From contig JASJOG010000099.1 of the NCBI GenBank assembly GCA_030142905.1, positions 124,001 to 188,000 on the forward strand: a stretch of 64,000 bases of DNA, written 5' to 3'. The translations under genes were made by a program, and so were the position numbers. Shown here piece by piece: positions 51,895 through 63,599 of the stretch. Within the stretch, counting starts at the first letter, position 1. Every line of letters begins with the position of its first letter. This DNA is from Heliopora coerulea (lineage: Eukaryota; Cnidaria; Anthozoa; Scleralcyonacea; Helioporidae). The notes under the pieces were generated by a model. The model saw nothing but the letters and a program-made list of their open reading frames with translations. It had not been told where the DNA came from and made no database searches.

Positions 51895-51940
51895 ACTGCA
51901 CTGATGAGGCCCAGTGGGCCGAAACGGTTCCGTCTTCAGT
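51895..51940 (+). ncRNA. Hammerhead ribozyme, PLE type, complete core
   Basis: Core CTGATGA at 51901-51907, stem II GGCCC-AGT-GGGCC (51908-51920), GAA at 51921-51923, stem III ACGG-TT-CCGT (51924-51933), and cleavage expected after C51934. Stem I: ACTGCA (51895-51900) with TTCAGT (51935-51940), five pairs and one C-T mismatch beside the core. The short stem III is a known feature of PLE and retrozyme hammerheads. Upstream flanks (ATAATGTAGGCTTCTCC, CCTGCTCGTCAGCACTG) match 44646-44681. Confidence 0.88.
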
Positions 51941-51949
51941 TATGTATAT

Positions 51950-52205
51950 CGATATAGATAGATAGATAGATAGATATAGATAGATAGATATAGATAGATA
52001 GATATAGATAGATAGATATAGATAGATAGATATAGATAGATAGATATAGATAGATAGATATAGATAGATATAGATAGATAGATATAGATAGATAGATATA
52101 GATAGATAGATATAGATAGATAGATATAGATAGATAGATATAGATAGATAGATATAGATAGATAGATATAGGTAGATATAGATATAGATATAGATATGTA
52201 CATAT
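51950..52205. repeat. GATA microsatellite with 14-bp higher-order unit
   Basis: About 250 bp of TAGATAGATAGATA-type units (three GATA plus TA) in regular order, abutting the hammerhead ribozyme. Confidence 0.92.
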
Positions 52206-53404
52206 ATAGATATGTATGTTTACAAATTTGTTAAAATGTGAATACAGGTATTAAGTTTATGGTAAGTTGGTAATACCAAAGTGGCCCAGCCAGCCTTAGC
52301 TTTATGTACGGAAGAAGCAAAAAAATATTTCTATCCCAGTAATTGTTGGACAATCAGTTGAACCAATAGTTCACTGGAATCAACATTTACAGAGCACCGC
52401 AGAACATTGTTTCATGCTAAGTAAGACTAGAAAATCTCTTGGGTTTTTCCGGGGATATGCTTCCTCGGAAAATTTGGAAATCGAGAGTCTATGAAATACT
52501 ACATCCAGCATTTTGGGGCGGGAATTTACAGAATTCCGAAAGCTACAAAACGCTAGATAAAATACTCATTCTGGAAGTGGGATATTCTTCGTCCATTTCC
52601 ATTACAGCCTACAGGAACTTCGTGTATTGATATTAAATACTGAGTGCGGATTAGCCCTCTCTTTCAGCGTCAGGTTGCGCCGTACTCCCGCTTCTTTGTT
52701 CTTCTTACAGTGATATTGAGCTACGCTTTCTTTGGGTCAGTAATATTCTGCCTGTGTTTACATAAATAAGTTAACTAATTTATATTAGACCCGAGAATCA
52801 TGCTGGATCGTGCTGGCACGGGAAGAAGAGAGAATATATTATGACCTGACAAATTCCGTCATATTTAATATTGGTGTCGCATGTCTCATGTAGCACAGAT
52901 AGACCATAGTAGGAAGTCCAGCGAATGCAATGTTTAACCTCCTTGTCCAACAATTTCCTATTTACATCTTCGTGCTTCTCTGTCTCCTCCATACTTTTTT
53001 GTTTTTTGGTTTTTCCCTTAGTTTTCCTCGATGTTTTCTTTTTCTTCCCGTTCCTTCTCCTTTGTCCCGTTTCGTCTCCTTTTTTTCCCGATTTAGTCCC
53101 TTTTCTATTATTCTGTGAAGCAAACTTCCCCCTCTGCCCCCTCTAGCTACGTCACAGGTCTATCTGTAAATCTGTCTATCTGCCCTTCTACCAATAACCT
53201 TTTCCATACATTTCCCTATCTTTCGGTCCATCTTGCTTGAAGTCACACTGTTTGGTATGTTATTTCCATTCTTTCAAATGGTAAGAAGAATAGAATGTAC
53301 AGGGAAGCTATTAAGAAATTACGCTATTGAATATGATGGGCAAAATTTTTTAAAGTTTGTTTCTATACTGCTGGATGCCTCAATCTGAAGAATTTGGCCA
53401 GTGG
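52206..53404. other. Non-coding, pyrimidine-rich tract at 52970-53150
   Basis: No supported gene. The plus strand is strongly C/T-rich at 52970-53150. Otherwise nothing recognised. Confidence 0.4.
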
Positions 53405-53676
53405 CAGGGGCGGATTTCGGATTTTGTGAAAGGGGAGAATTGCCAGGCCAGTTGGGGTTCCAGGTTTATGGGAGGCTGGTCAACCACGCCTTTAGTTATT
53501 CTAGCTTTTTAAAGGATGGTGGTTTCTTTATTACTTAGATAAAGTGCACAGTTGAAGAAAAAAAGATACAAGTCAAGTTTATTATGTAAACAAGGAGATT
53601 ACAGCGAGGAATCCCCATATTGTTTTGTAGCTCAAGGGGGGTTTAAGCCCCCTAATCCCCCTTCGATCCGCCTCTG
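53405..53676. mobile_element. 272-bp hAT-type MITE
   Basis: Ends CAGGGGCGGATTTCGGATTT and CCCCCTTCGATCCGCCTCTG, near-complementary terminal repeats typical of hAT-derived MITEs. AGTGG occurs on both flanks (53400-53404 and 53677-53681), partial evidence for a target duplication. No coding. Confidence 0.75.
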
Positions 53677-54957
53677 AGTGGCGTTACCAGACAAAAGTAG
53701 TTGGGAGGGGACTGTTGGGCAGAGAGGCGTTCAAGTGTGGTGCCAGTCCTGAGACTGAGCTTACACTATTGCAGTAAAGTGGTAATCATGGTAAAATTAG
53801 AATATCACCACGAGATAGGCTAAAGACGTTATGTTTACATAATTACTATTACATGCATTACTCAAATGCAGCTCCAGTCGCCTTAACTTCTTTAAAGCTG
53901 TAATAGCTTCCAATCTAAATGCATTCCCGAAGAATTTTCACTGAAATAATTTCCAACCGTCTAGTGCCTTCCATGCTCAAAAACATTCGGAGTCACTGAT
54001 CTGAGTTCAACTCTAATAGTCTCTTATTTCGTATACTGTATTTCGTATGAACTGTATTTTAAACTTCCAGAGATAAAACTTTGAACGTGTGAAAAGGATG
54101 TGTGAAAAAATAAAGCTTCAATTCACTGCGTAATTTCATACGCAAAGTTTTCACTAATATTGGATTGCGCTACAGTTCCGCTTTGGAAGTACTTTTCAAA
54201 CCATAAATTTTAAATAATCGGTAACCTGTTCGCAAATTTAAGAAATGAGCTTTAAGCAATTATCTTACAAGGAAAATACTAACATTAACATCTTCTTTAA
54301 TTACTTAACACTTAAAAGTTATAGCAAAATCTGGTCTCTTTTCTTTCCAAAATGTAGTCGCTTTTCTTTTCAGGATCACTGCCAGTAAACGAGTGCTATT
54401 TTAGCGCTATCATAGATGGTCTGAGTGGTCAGCGTTCTGTCATCTTCTCTGGTTGGGCCTGACTCCAACGACTTAGATCTCATTGCACTCTCGGTAATCC
54501 CCACAATACTGTAAAGGTACATAAAATCAAAAACAGGAGTAGCATGAATGAAATCGCTTTACTCGGCCTACTAGCTGACGACATGGAAATTGATGAGCTG
54601 TTACGGATCGATGATGTAAGGGCTACTTCTACTCCTTCCAGCTGCTACAAGATTGTACAACGCTTAGATTGTACTATCAGGGAAGTATTTTCGGTTTACG
54701 TGCAAGTCATTTTCGCTTATTGGCTAACTTTCCCTTATGGTTTTCCGTGGAATGTTTATCTTGTGGAACATTCTCGTTTTTGGAAGCAAGCACTTGCTTG
54801 CTCTTTTTCGTTTTGATTCCAATGTAATTTTCTTATCTCGGTGAGTCACTCCGTTTTGGTGTGTCTTGCTCCACGACCTAACAATTGACTTGTAGGAAAC
54901 TGTAGACTCAGTTACTATGATTGATCTTAATCACGTTTTTGTGTACGTGAAAATTAA
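53677..54957. other. Non-coding, no recognised gene
   Basis: The ORF at 54544-54816 (90 codons) has no recognisable domain and I do not call it. A tRNA-like string at about 54417-54465 (GGTCTGAGTGGTCAGCG, then TTGGGCCTGACTCC) is too degenerate for a SINE call. Confidence 0.4.
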
Positions 54958-56870
54958 ATGGTTACTTCTTGTACCAGTCATGTGAACGTCATGACAATAT
55001 CAAAATTCACTCTCCAATCACCATCAAAGAGCCTTGATTTTGCAAACCAAGTTATAAGGGAAGCAGGCAGCTGGCATGTATTTAAAAGATCAATGCAAAT
55101 TAGCTCTGTACCACCTGTACTTAATTCTGCCACGCTTGAAGATGTTCAACACCTTGGATTGACATTCCGGGTGTACTCTCGGAACTCCATCCGATGTCCA
55201 AAAATAGGTCTCCGTCCAGCGACCAGCTTCTGGGATTCCTTTGCGTTATTAATAAGCAGGTTCAGCATCCCGCTGCAAAATATTTCCAATGAAATCGAAA
55301 TTCTACTTGGATATATCATATAGATATTTATTCATGCCTGATGAGCATCTGTAAGCCCATCCCATCGTTCCTTCCAATCTATGACCACGCCTACTTTATC
55401 TGACATAAAGATCAATTACCATTGTTTTAAGCGCGGTAAAGTGAGCCACGAACCCAAAGTTTGCAAGCTACCATTGGAACAAGCGCAAAGTTTACGTTAT
55501 CCCAACTAAAACGATAGGGAGAATCTTCCTACCAGCGGTCCACCAAAGTTCGCCCTATTCTCCACAACATCGACCAGCTCACCAACCACCCCATAGTCAA
55601 ACTCTAAGGCCAACCTCGGTCAATCAAACAGTACCGAATCCCACAAGACAATATATCAGATAAATGAAAAGGAAAAACGCCGTTTTGTAACAGCACCAAT
55701 GATCATGAACTCGTCAACGGATTACCTCGCGTAAAACAATAACGGCTCCCTCCAAACTGAGTGTAATGGCCAGACAGGCAAAAGAAATAATTAAGGGGCT
55801 TGAACGTCCTCTCTGATCGTACGTCTGACCCTACCAACATGAAAAGGAGTACGCACTCCCTTGTGGGGACCGCTTACCGATCTCGTTCTTTTCAACACTT
55901 CCAACATTGCTCTCCGGCTACCCGGCCACACTATCTTCTGCTAGAGATCAAAGATCTCTCTTATGAATCCTTAATTACTGCCTTTGGCAATCTGAAGTGA
56001 ACAACCACCCTACCACAGTGCTCTATCCCATTCACCGTACCAATTTGAACATTTTCAATCCTTGTTGAAAATGATTTGTGTCTTGACCTTGTAAGTCCAG
56101 GTTACTGGGCTCTAATTAAAAGATAAACTTTCCTAAAATTGCTGAACAGTAAAAGTGCAGACATAGCATGTGTGCAAGAATTCCACTCGGAGTCGAAAAC
56201 TGAGTTCCAGGATTGTTTCTTCTGAACAAACCCTAATGTAAACAATAGACTTAACAATGAGGGTGTTTTACTACAAGGCACTGACTATAGCTTTGGTGTT
56301 TTGTTCCCCTTTACCATATTAGCCTGGAGGTGGTTAAGCGTTGAAGAAACAACTTAGACAGTTCAACTGTTTTCGAGTTTTCTCAGGTTATGGAAGTACG
56401 TTCTTGGAATCCTATAGCATAATATTATACTTGATCCATGTTTCTCAGTGGAGATTTTAACATGCTTTTCGATCCGCACTCGGATCTTTTTGACTGAAAT
56501 CCAAAGTCGCCTTAGCCGTACAATCGGTCCTCCTCGTTTTGGGACATGATTACGTCAAACGATCTATTTTGATGCCTTGCGCACAAGACATCCTGACCAT
56601 CGTGTGTTATCTTGGAGGTGCTTAAATTGCTTAAGTATTTCTCCCTTTTTCAGATCGGATGATCCCAATTTGAAACTCAAGATTGAACTTCGATCAGTGG
56701 TCAAGCGAGGAAAAGGTATTTGGAGGTAACCCATTTCCCATTTACAAGATAAGGCCTGCTGTAGCAGAATTACAAAATTTCGGACAGAATGGCGTTGTGA
56801 GTGCAGTCATTTTAATACTCTCTCGTCATCTTGGGACTCTGGCTAAACTTGGCTTAAAACTCTAATCTGG
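54958..56870 (+). pseudogene. Decayed L1/Tx1-like LINE (ORF1 zinc knuckle, ORF2 endonuclease)
   Basis: An ORF of 121 codons (54958-55323) is followed one frame over by NYHCFKRGKVSHEPKVCKL (about 55410-55465), a degenerate CCHC knuckle as in ORF1 proteins. From about 56150 an AP-endonuclease-like ORF2 start is readable: SADIACVQEFHSES, SGDFNMLFDPHSDLF (about 56450) and RTRHPDHRVLSWR (about 56575). These three motifs in this order are the Glu, GDFN and W-x3-HP-x6-W signatures of L1/Tx1-clade endonucleases. Many stops and frameshifts. The reverse transcriptase is lost. Confidence 0.6.
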
Positions 56871-57409
56871 CGTTTTTCTTGCGATGTATCTCGGTAAAAC
56901 CGCGGCAAGTTCAACGACACGGTATATTAAGTCCGGAGGCGCATTGATAGCGGTGAGGAGCTTTTCGATCAGTTGAAAAAGGTTAAAGAAGAACTGAAAT
57001 TTGAATTGTTCTCGTAAAGAAAGGGGACCCAGTTGTGGGTAATCCAACAGTGGTAGTAAAATGGGAGTTTTTAATTTTTAATATTGTATTTGTAAGGTAT
57101 AGACCTCGTATAGTCTAGAGTAATTTGAAGAGAACAACGCACTGAGTTCTCAAAAGAACATAACTGGTTTATTTAATATGGTGGAAAACAACAACACATG
57201 GCAAGATCCTATTATATCTGATCATGCGCGAGTCGATTAATACTAATAAGATATGACAGTATTAAACCTATACTTTAGATATTATAATATTGTTGTGATA
57301 TATAGATATATTCTTGTTGAAAACATATCTATACTTTAATTTAGTGGTAAATTAGTAAGTTTAGTCAGGCATGCTTATTATGTTACGACAAATTTAATTG
57401 GAAGATCAG

Positions 57410-60400
57410 ATTGGTTGGGTTGGTTCGACTTCAATTCTACAGGATAGAACTTCTTCAACGATCGTCTTGTCACTGTAAGAATTTCCTGCTTTATTGTTAT
57501 AGCGAATCTCAACAAACCTTTCCGTCATTTCCGGTTAAGAGCTTTCCAACCTTCGCCAAAATCCAGGCTAGTCGATTTAGCTTATCTTCTTGAACGACAA
57601 CAACATCTCCAACTTTAACGGTTATTCCAGTTTTGTTGCTCGGTCGGTGGTATTCTCGGAGTTGTGTAAGGTAATCGCCTTGCCACCTTTTTTCAGAAGT
57701 GAAGTAGAACGGTTCTTAGATATTTCTCTCGTTTGATAATCACCTGTTCTTGATCATTAGAATTTGCGGAACTCGTTTCCTCTGCCAGTCCCGATGGTCG
57801 TGACAACAAACGTCTTCCAAGGACTAGTTGAGAAGGTGTTAAAGGAGTCTCACCATCCTGGTATACATAAGTGAGTTGTCGTGAGTTCAAAAGTCCGATC
57901 TGAATCAGTACGATTAATAACTCTTCATAAGTTAGTCTGGCATCAGCAAACACTTTCTTCAGGCATCTCTTCACTGATTTCACGATTCGCTCGTAAAAAC
58001 CTCCCCACTAAGAAGAACGCTCCACTATGTATCTCCACTAGATTCCACAAGAAGTAATGAAATTCTTCAATTCAGCTCCCTTGAACGTTTGGCCGTCATC
58101 AGAAATAACAAGAGATGGTGTTCCACGTCAACTGATAAAACGTTTCAAATGGATGCCATAGAGCTGGCATCCGGGACAAGATCCAAGTACACAGCTCGGC
58201 TGCTGGCGCAGGTATATAATGCAATAAACTTTTTGTACATTTCTTTCCCATTGTAAATATCTTTGACGTACAGAGCTCCGGCATAATCTACACCTATTCT
58301 CGTGAATGCGAAGTCATTACTGAGTCAAAAATTGGGCAAGGGTGCTGCCGATAGTGTGCCATAAGGTGGTCCTTCCACTCTCTTGCATAATGTGCAGGTA
58401 CACGGTATTGTTTTTACCACTTCTCTCCCATTGACAACCCAATATCGAGTGCGCAATTGGGTCAAGGTTTCTCCGACTCCGTTGTGTAACACTTCATGAT
58501 GACAACGGAGAATGATTAGCTTGGTAAGATGGTGGTCGCTTGGTAGAAGGAAAGGAAAATTGGATTCATAGGGAAGGGGTGCATGGTCTAATCGTCCTCG
58601 GCAGCGTAAAAATCTATCGTTGTCTTCAAACAGTTGCAGTGAATTCTTCAATTTATCGTACTTCTCGAACTTTGAGATCGACGCTTGCGCTGCTCTTAAC
58701 CAGATCTTTTCTACGTTATTGATCTCTTCAATGGTAAGTTCACCATTTGTGGGGTTCAATTTCCGCCTACGATGCTCCAAATTTTCGATGAACCTCGTCA
58801 CATAAGGTTCGACTTTCTTCAATCTTGATACACAATTCCGTGATCGCTTTAGCTTTTACAAGAGTGGTGGTGACTGACTTTATGTTCGGTTTTCAATTCT
58901 TGATCGATTTCCTTAGGTAACTTGAAGAATGTTGGACTAGGCCATTCATTCGGGCATTTGCTCAGAAAACTTGGACCATGCTACCACTTCTCATCGGTCA
59001 CTATTTTTGTGGCCGTTGTTCCTCTTGATGTTATGTCCGCCGCATTCTTGTGTGTCGGGCAATAAATCCAGTACTCTGGGGCTGCTAACTTGCGAATTTC
59101 CTGTACTCGATTCTCTACCAATTCCTTGTATTCTTTGTTTAAGTTTTTGATCCAATAAAGGGCAACAGTGGAATCAGACCAACACATTTCGGCAACAATT
59201 TTAATGATTTCTTCCAAAGATTTCTTTACGTTCTCAGTAAGTCGAACTGCAACCAGATATGAAAATAGTTCTAACCGAAGTGTGGTCTGCTTGTTCTTGG
59301 GTGCCACTCGGGTCTTCGAGGCAACTAAGTTGCATTGAACGCTGGTGTCGTATTCATGACGTAAGTAAACACAGGCTCCGTATGACGTTTCACAGGCATC
59401 TGCGATTGCGTGTAGCTGTATAGACTTAACTCCCTGTTTTGGGGAAGGGTGGAAGTAGCACCTGTCAATCCAGGTCACTCCGGTTTCTCTCAGACTTGAT
59501 ATGATCGATTTCCACCCGGCGCAGAGGCTTGCACTCAGTTCATCATCCGACGCTATTTTATTGTTGCAAAGTTCTTTGAAAGGATATTCAATAGGAGAAT
59601 TACAGGCTAGATCAGGCCCAACGGGAGGTAGAACTTTGCAGCTGAACTTAACACCATTCTTTTATTAGTCACGTTTTGATCAACCTCGGCTATCGGCTTG
59701 TAGAGTTCCATCCCAATCTTGTCGTCGTCAATATTCCAGGCTTGACCAAGTATTCATAGGAAGGAGTCAAACTTATAACCAAGGGTGGTTTGCGAGTAGC
59801 CTTGATGTTCTTGCACAGTCGCAATTGTGTCTGTGGCGATTAAACGAACTCTAGATCGGCCAAAAGCTACTTCTTTACGTCTTTGGAATTGCTCAGCCAT
59901 TTTCGCATGTTTAAACCACCTGAAGCCAATCGGTATTTGATCGTTCTCGATAATTCAACCGCAGTTGTTACATTTTCGGATCCTGATGCGAAGTCATCTA
60001 CGTAGAGGGATCTCAACAACTCTTGAACGAATTCGGGATCTTCAGTAAGATGCCGGTTTGTGTGATTACAAAGGGTAGCGTTATAGAAAAACGGGTTTGA
60101 GGTGACCCGAAAGACGACTCGTGTGAATCTCAGCGGTAACGTTCCTGGTGTCTTGCTGAATGGGTCATCAACCCATAGTAATCGAAGAAAATCTCGATGC
60201 TCCGGGACGACTGAGGTAGTCAGGAATGCCTTTTTTATGTATGCTGTGATTACAACTTGATGTGCACGGAAACGAACCAAAAATGTCAAAATTCAGAAGA
60301 GTAAGAGGTAGACCGTCATATGAACAATCGTTCAAGCTCGGTCCTTCACTTGGAGCTGATGCATCGTACACCACTCTTGCTTTAGTAGTGTTTTTGCTTT

Positions 60401-61506
60401 TAGTCGTAGTTTAGTCTGTGAGGCATGTAGTGCACATTTCCAACTTTCACTTCCGTTTCAGAAGGGATTCGCTCGATGATTCCGTTGTCCAGTTGATCAC
60501 GAATGATCCAGTCATATTCTCTGAGCAGGGTTGGCTGGTTCTGAAGGCGACGCAACAAGGATACTAATCTCTTCACACTTCCTGCGTGGTTGTCTGGAAT
60601 CACTTGGTGATGTTTCTTGAATGGCAGGTGCGCTTCATATCTTTCGCCATTGAATTGGATCTTTTTAACAAAGTCATCGTAAACGGACTTCTCTTCATCA
60701 CGAATACCTAATGTCTCTAGGTCCCAAAATGTCTTAACATGTTCTCTCACATCTGGATTAGGTTCTCGTTGAATAGGAGTAGCATCAACTCGTAGAACGT
60801 GAGTGGCATTTAAGTTAGTTGTGCAGTTCGGTTCATCATGACAGTTGTTATTCACAGGTCCGGATAACACCCATCCTAGCTATGTCAGGAAAGCCACTGG
60901 ACCAGGCTGTGTTCCCCGTCTGGAGACATTTGTGACAAAGTTCCAATAATAATCTGCGCCTATAAGGACATCTATTTCACTATCTTGGTATGAAACAACT
61001 TCTTCAGCCAATGTTAAACCTCCTAAATATGGATTTTTCTCCATTGCGATATCAATCTCTTGATTGCTAATAGGACTGCAGACCTTAGTTGCACTATAGG
61101 CATTAATATAAAGTTTCAGACCATCCATAGCTGTAATTGAGATCGGCACCATATCACACGACATTAATCTAGAAGATTCATTTGCAAATGTTTTCACCAA
61201 GAGATTGTCTGAGGTAACTGCTGGCAGTTTCAAGGCATCTTGGAGTCGTTTGGAAATATAAGATCTTTGGCTGCATGAGTCGAAAAAAATTCGTGCTTGC
61301 ACTTTTCTTCCTGGTTCACTAGGTTTACCAACAATTGCTTTTGCTGTCTGAAATAACACTGAAATGCTGCTATTGATACACAACGTTCCAGATGCTCCAT
61401 TTCTTGAGGACCCAGAGATTTTCTTTTCATCACCTTGGCCAACTGGTTTTTGGTCATCTTTTTTTTTTGACTCCTTCACAAAGAGTGACATGATGGCGAT
61501 AGCCAC
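57410..61506 (-). pseudogene. BEL/Pao pol region, broken
   Basis: Pieces from N- to C-terminus. Protease (61506-60880): RIFFDSCSQRSYIS, with Ser-Cys where Asp-Ser/Thr-Gly is usual, and VLIGADYYW. Linker (60870-60400): FWDLETLGI, EAHLPFKKHH, LLREYDWIIRDQLDNGIIE. Reverse transcriptase (60374-59867): VVYDASAP, VVITAYIKKAFL, LRLLWVDD, LRSLYVDDFASG. Then RNase H (59478-58981): LHAIADACETSYGACVYLR, WSDSTVALYWI, NAADITSRG. Integrase zinc site (58822-58325): ILRCHHEVLHNGVGETL, CTCTLCKR. Core remnant near 58280-58000, then the C-terminal domain (57983-57410): TPSQLVLGRRLL, VGDVVVVQED. In the polymerase motif A, TADxxKAF reads TAYIKKAF, losing a catalytic Asp. YVDD is intact. Several stops and frameshifts. 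Confidence 0.85.
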
Positions 61507-61660
61507 ATTTTGGGCACTTTGACTTGCTCTGGCAATTACTGGCGATGTGTCTTGATTTTAAGCATCCGAAACACTTTCCCTTTTCCTGTAGTACCAATCG
61601 GCGAGCTGCTATATCAGTATCGATGTTGCATTTGGCTCACAAATGGTTTTGGTCACAGAA

Positions 61661-62436
61661 TCAGCATACTTGCAAGGATACGTTTTTATTCCCTGAGATT
61701 AGAGATGACAAAGTAATGGGAAGATCTCCCCTTTCCTTACCACCGTCCTTTTTGCAACTGGTAGAGGAAGAAGTACTCATCAAGGTGCATCGATCTCTTG
61801 CTTCCAACTCAGCTTTAAACTCTTTAAGTAGTTTGTGCATTTCCCAGTTATCTTTACCAACTTTACGACTAATTAATAACCGCATCTATTCCGGAATCTT
61901 AACGAGGACTAAAGGAACCAAGAGTGTCCCATATTTTTCGGAAGAAACTTTTAAGTTCTGGAGGCTTCTAATTTGAATGCCGATGGTATCGTAAAGACGG
62001 CGAATTTTTCCAACATCGAGAAAATCTGAGACTGCGTCAAGTTTTAGTAGGGCGTCCATATGACTTGAAATAATCATCTGAGGGTTTGCAAACCTGTCTT
62101 CTAAAAGTTGAACAGCTACTTCATAGTTTTCGTCAGTCAGTGCAAATCTTGCGATTGCTGTTAATGCGGGACCTTCCAAAAGGTTTTTCAGATAATTGGA
62201 TTTATTAACTTTCGACAGATTTTCGTTACATTGCATCGCTGTCGTTAGCTGTCCCAAAACGATTGCCACTCTGTAGGTTTACCAGAGAATCTTTTTAGGG
62301 ATAATTTCGGAAGTCTCGCTCTAATCTTCTGTTGAGAGGGTAGCTGCGTTGCAATGTTAACGCTATTTGAATTAACTTCTTGTGACTGGCTAACGTTATG
62401 GTTTTCAGTTATTCTCAGCACATTGTTGATCTTCAC
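61661..62436 (-). pseudogene. BEL/Pao gag remnant
   Basis: Minus-strand blocks LPKLSLKRFSGKPTEWQSFWDS (62436-62245) and CNENLSKVNKSNYLKNLLEGPALTAI..., LLEDRFANPQMIISSHMDALLKL (62269-61886) match the DUF1759-type gag domain of BEL elements. They are followed by LEARDRCTLMS (61661-61885). A Cys-rich region corresponding to a zinc knuckle lies near 61520-61650 in another frame. Two frameshifts. Confidence 0.75.
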
Positions 62437-62674
62437 AATGACTCGATTAATTGTCTCACCGACTTCGTTCGTGTTAAGTACTTCTTCGTCGATTTTTTCT
62501 TGGATGTCCGAGTGTTTCTAAGATTCTTTTCTTTTCTTCCAGTATAATTTTGTAGCCTTCCAATTGATCTCTTTACGTCTGTGTTCCACCGAACTTATCG
62601 ATGGCGTCATGAGCATTTTGCATTATCTTCGTAATCTTTTCTCCGCTTTTCTTTATCCAACTATCGAAGGACCA

Positions 62675-62903
62675 TGTAATAATTTAAAATGTAAATTCGG
62701 TAATTTCTGATTACTTTATAATTCAACTCAATAAGATTCAACCTTATGGTCTACTCCAGTTCGCGCCTTGTTAACAGTCAACAGTAAACAAAGTGAAGTT
62801 CCACTACACGTGATTGTCCACGTGCTTCTTAATAATACAACAGGACCTGACATGAATCCTGCACAACCCGATTCCAGTTTTAGCAGTACAATACGATGTA
62901 ACA
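62675..62903 (-). repeat. Candidate 5' LTR of the BEL element
   Basis: On the minus strand it begins TGTTACATCG and ends AAATTATTACA, directly before the primer-binding-like site. About 229 bp. Support is positional only, because no second copy was found. Confidence 0.4.
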
Positions 62904-63054
62904 CAGAATTTGTATTTACCTTACCTAAAATCTAGCTACCTTCCTACCTTTACATTTGTAAAAACTTTAAAAATTAAGAGAACTAACTTTATTGAAACTT
63001 ATTTTCCGTGTAACTGCGTGCAACTTGTAATATTTCGGCAATCCATAAATAGTT

Positions 63055-63465
63055 GTGGACCAAGTACTCTCAGTAGAAATTAAAAAACCACGCAAACGAC
63101 TTGCTAATCTTTTCAACTTTATGGAGAGGATTCCAAAAGCTTTGAGGTCTTGTGTTGTTTATGCTTACACGTGTCAATGCTGCTCCGCATTGTATGTGGG
63201 CCAAACGGCCCGCCACTTACATACACGAGCCTCTGATCATCTAGGAGTCTCTGCCTTGACAGGTAAAAAGCTTCTTAACCCATCACCTTCCAGCATCTTA
63301 ACTCATCTCACCAAGACTGGCCACACTGCATCACTCAACGACTTCAAAATCCGATTTTCCTGTTCTTCTGCCTCTGGACTTTTGGTAAGAGAAAGTCTTA
63401 TTATTTCTAAGCTTAAACCTTCCTTGAATGCCAATCCAAGCTCTGTTCCTCTCTCCCTCTTTTAA
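63055..63465 (+). pseudogene. PLE/retroelement C-terminal GIY-YIG nuclease fragment
   Basis: 136 open codons: RLANLFNFMERIPKALRSCVVYAYTC, then CCSALYVGQTARHLHTRASDH (GIY-YIG block YVGQTxRxLxxR), HLGVSALTGK, LTHLTKTGH, FKIRFSCSSASGLLVRESLIISKLKPSLN. The reverse transcriptase that normally precedes this domain is missing. The 3' end leads into a hammerhead-like motif and a short U-rich tail, so this is the 3' end of a truncated element. Confidence 0.8.
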
Positions 63466-63560
63466 CCATTCTATCCATTTCTGTTTCTCATACATCTTGT
63501 AATATAACACTTACTCTATATCTTTAACCTTGTAAATACGATACCCGTTTAATTCATTCA

Positions 63561-63599
63561 TACTCTGATGATGTTGGGAGACGCAACGAAACGTTAGTC
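63561..63599 (+). ncRNA. Hammerhead-like motif at the 3' end of the GIY-YIG fragment
   Basis: CTGATGA (63565-63571), stem II GTTG...CAAC (63573-63576 with 63584-63587), GAAAC (63588-63592) and a minimal stem III AC-GTTA-GT before C63599. The order matches PLE hammerheads, but stem III is only two pairs and stem I is not evident. Confidence 0.5.

Larger units (their letters stand above)
57400..62903 (-). mobile_element. BEL/Pao LTR retrotransposon, decayed
   Basis: Gag, protease, reverse transcriptase, RNase H and integrase remnants lie in order on the minus strand. A primer-binding-site-like TGGTCCTTCGATAGTTGG (minus strand, 62674-62657) follows a candidate 5' LTR (62903-62675, TGTTACATCG...ATTACA). 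I could not match this LTR at the other end, so the 3' border is approximate. Confidence 0.8.

Noticed and set aside
51940..52203. 87-codon Ile/Tyr/Ser ORF
   Set aside because: It is a translation of the GATA repeat.
54417..54465. tRNA-derived SINE head
   Set aside because: The A-box-like string is fair but the B-box is too diverged and no second copy was seen.
54544..54816. 90-codon protein gene
   Set aside because: No domain, no homologous neighbour and no splice context; chance ORF cannot be excluded.
57060..57395. 3' LTR of the BEL element
   Set aside because: It has an AATAAA signal and plausible ends but no visible similarity to the candidate 5' LTR.
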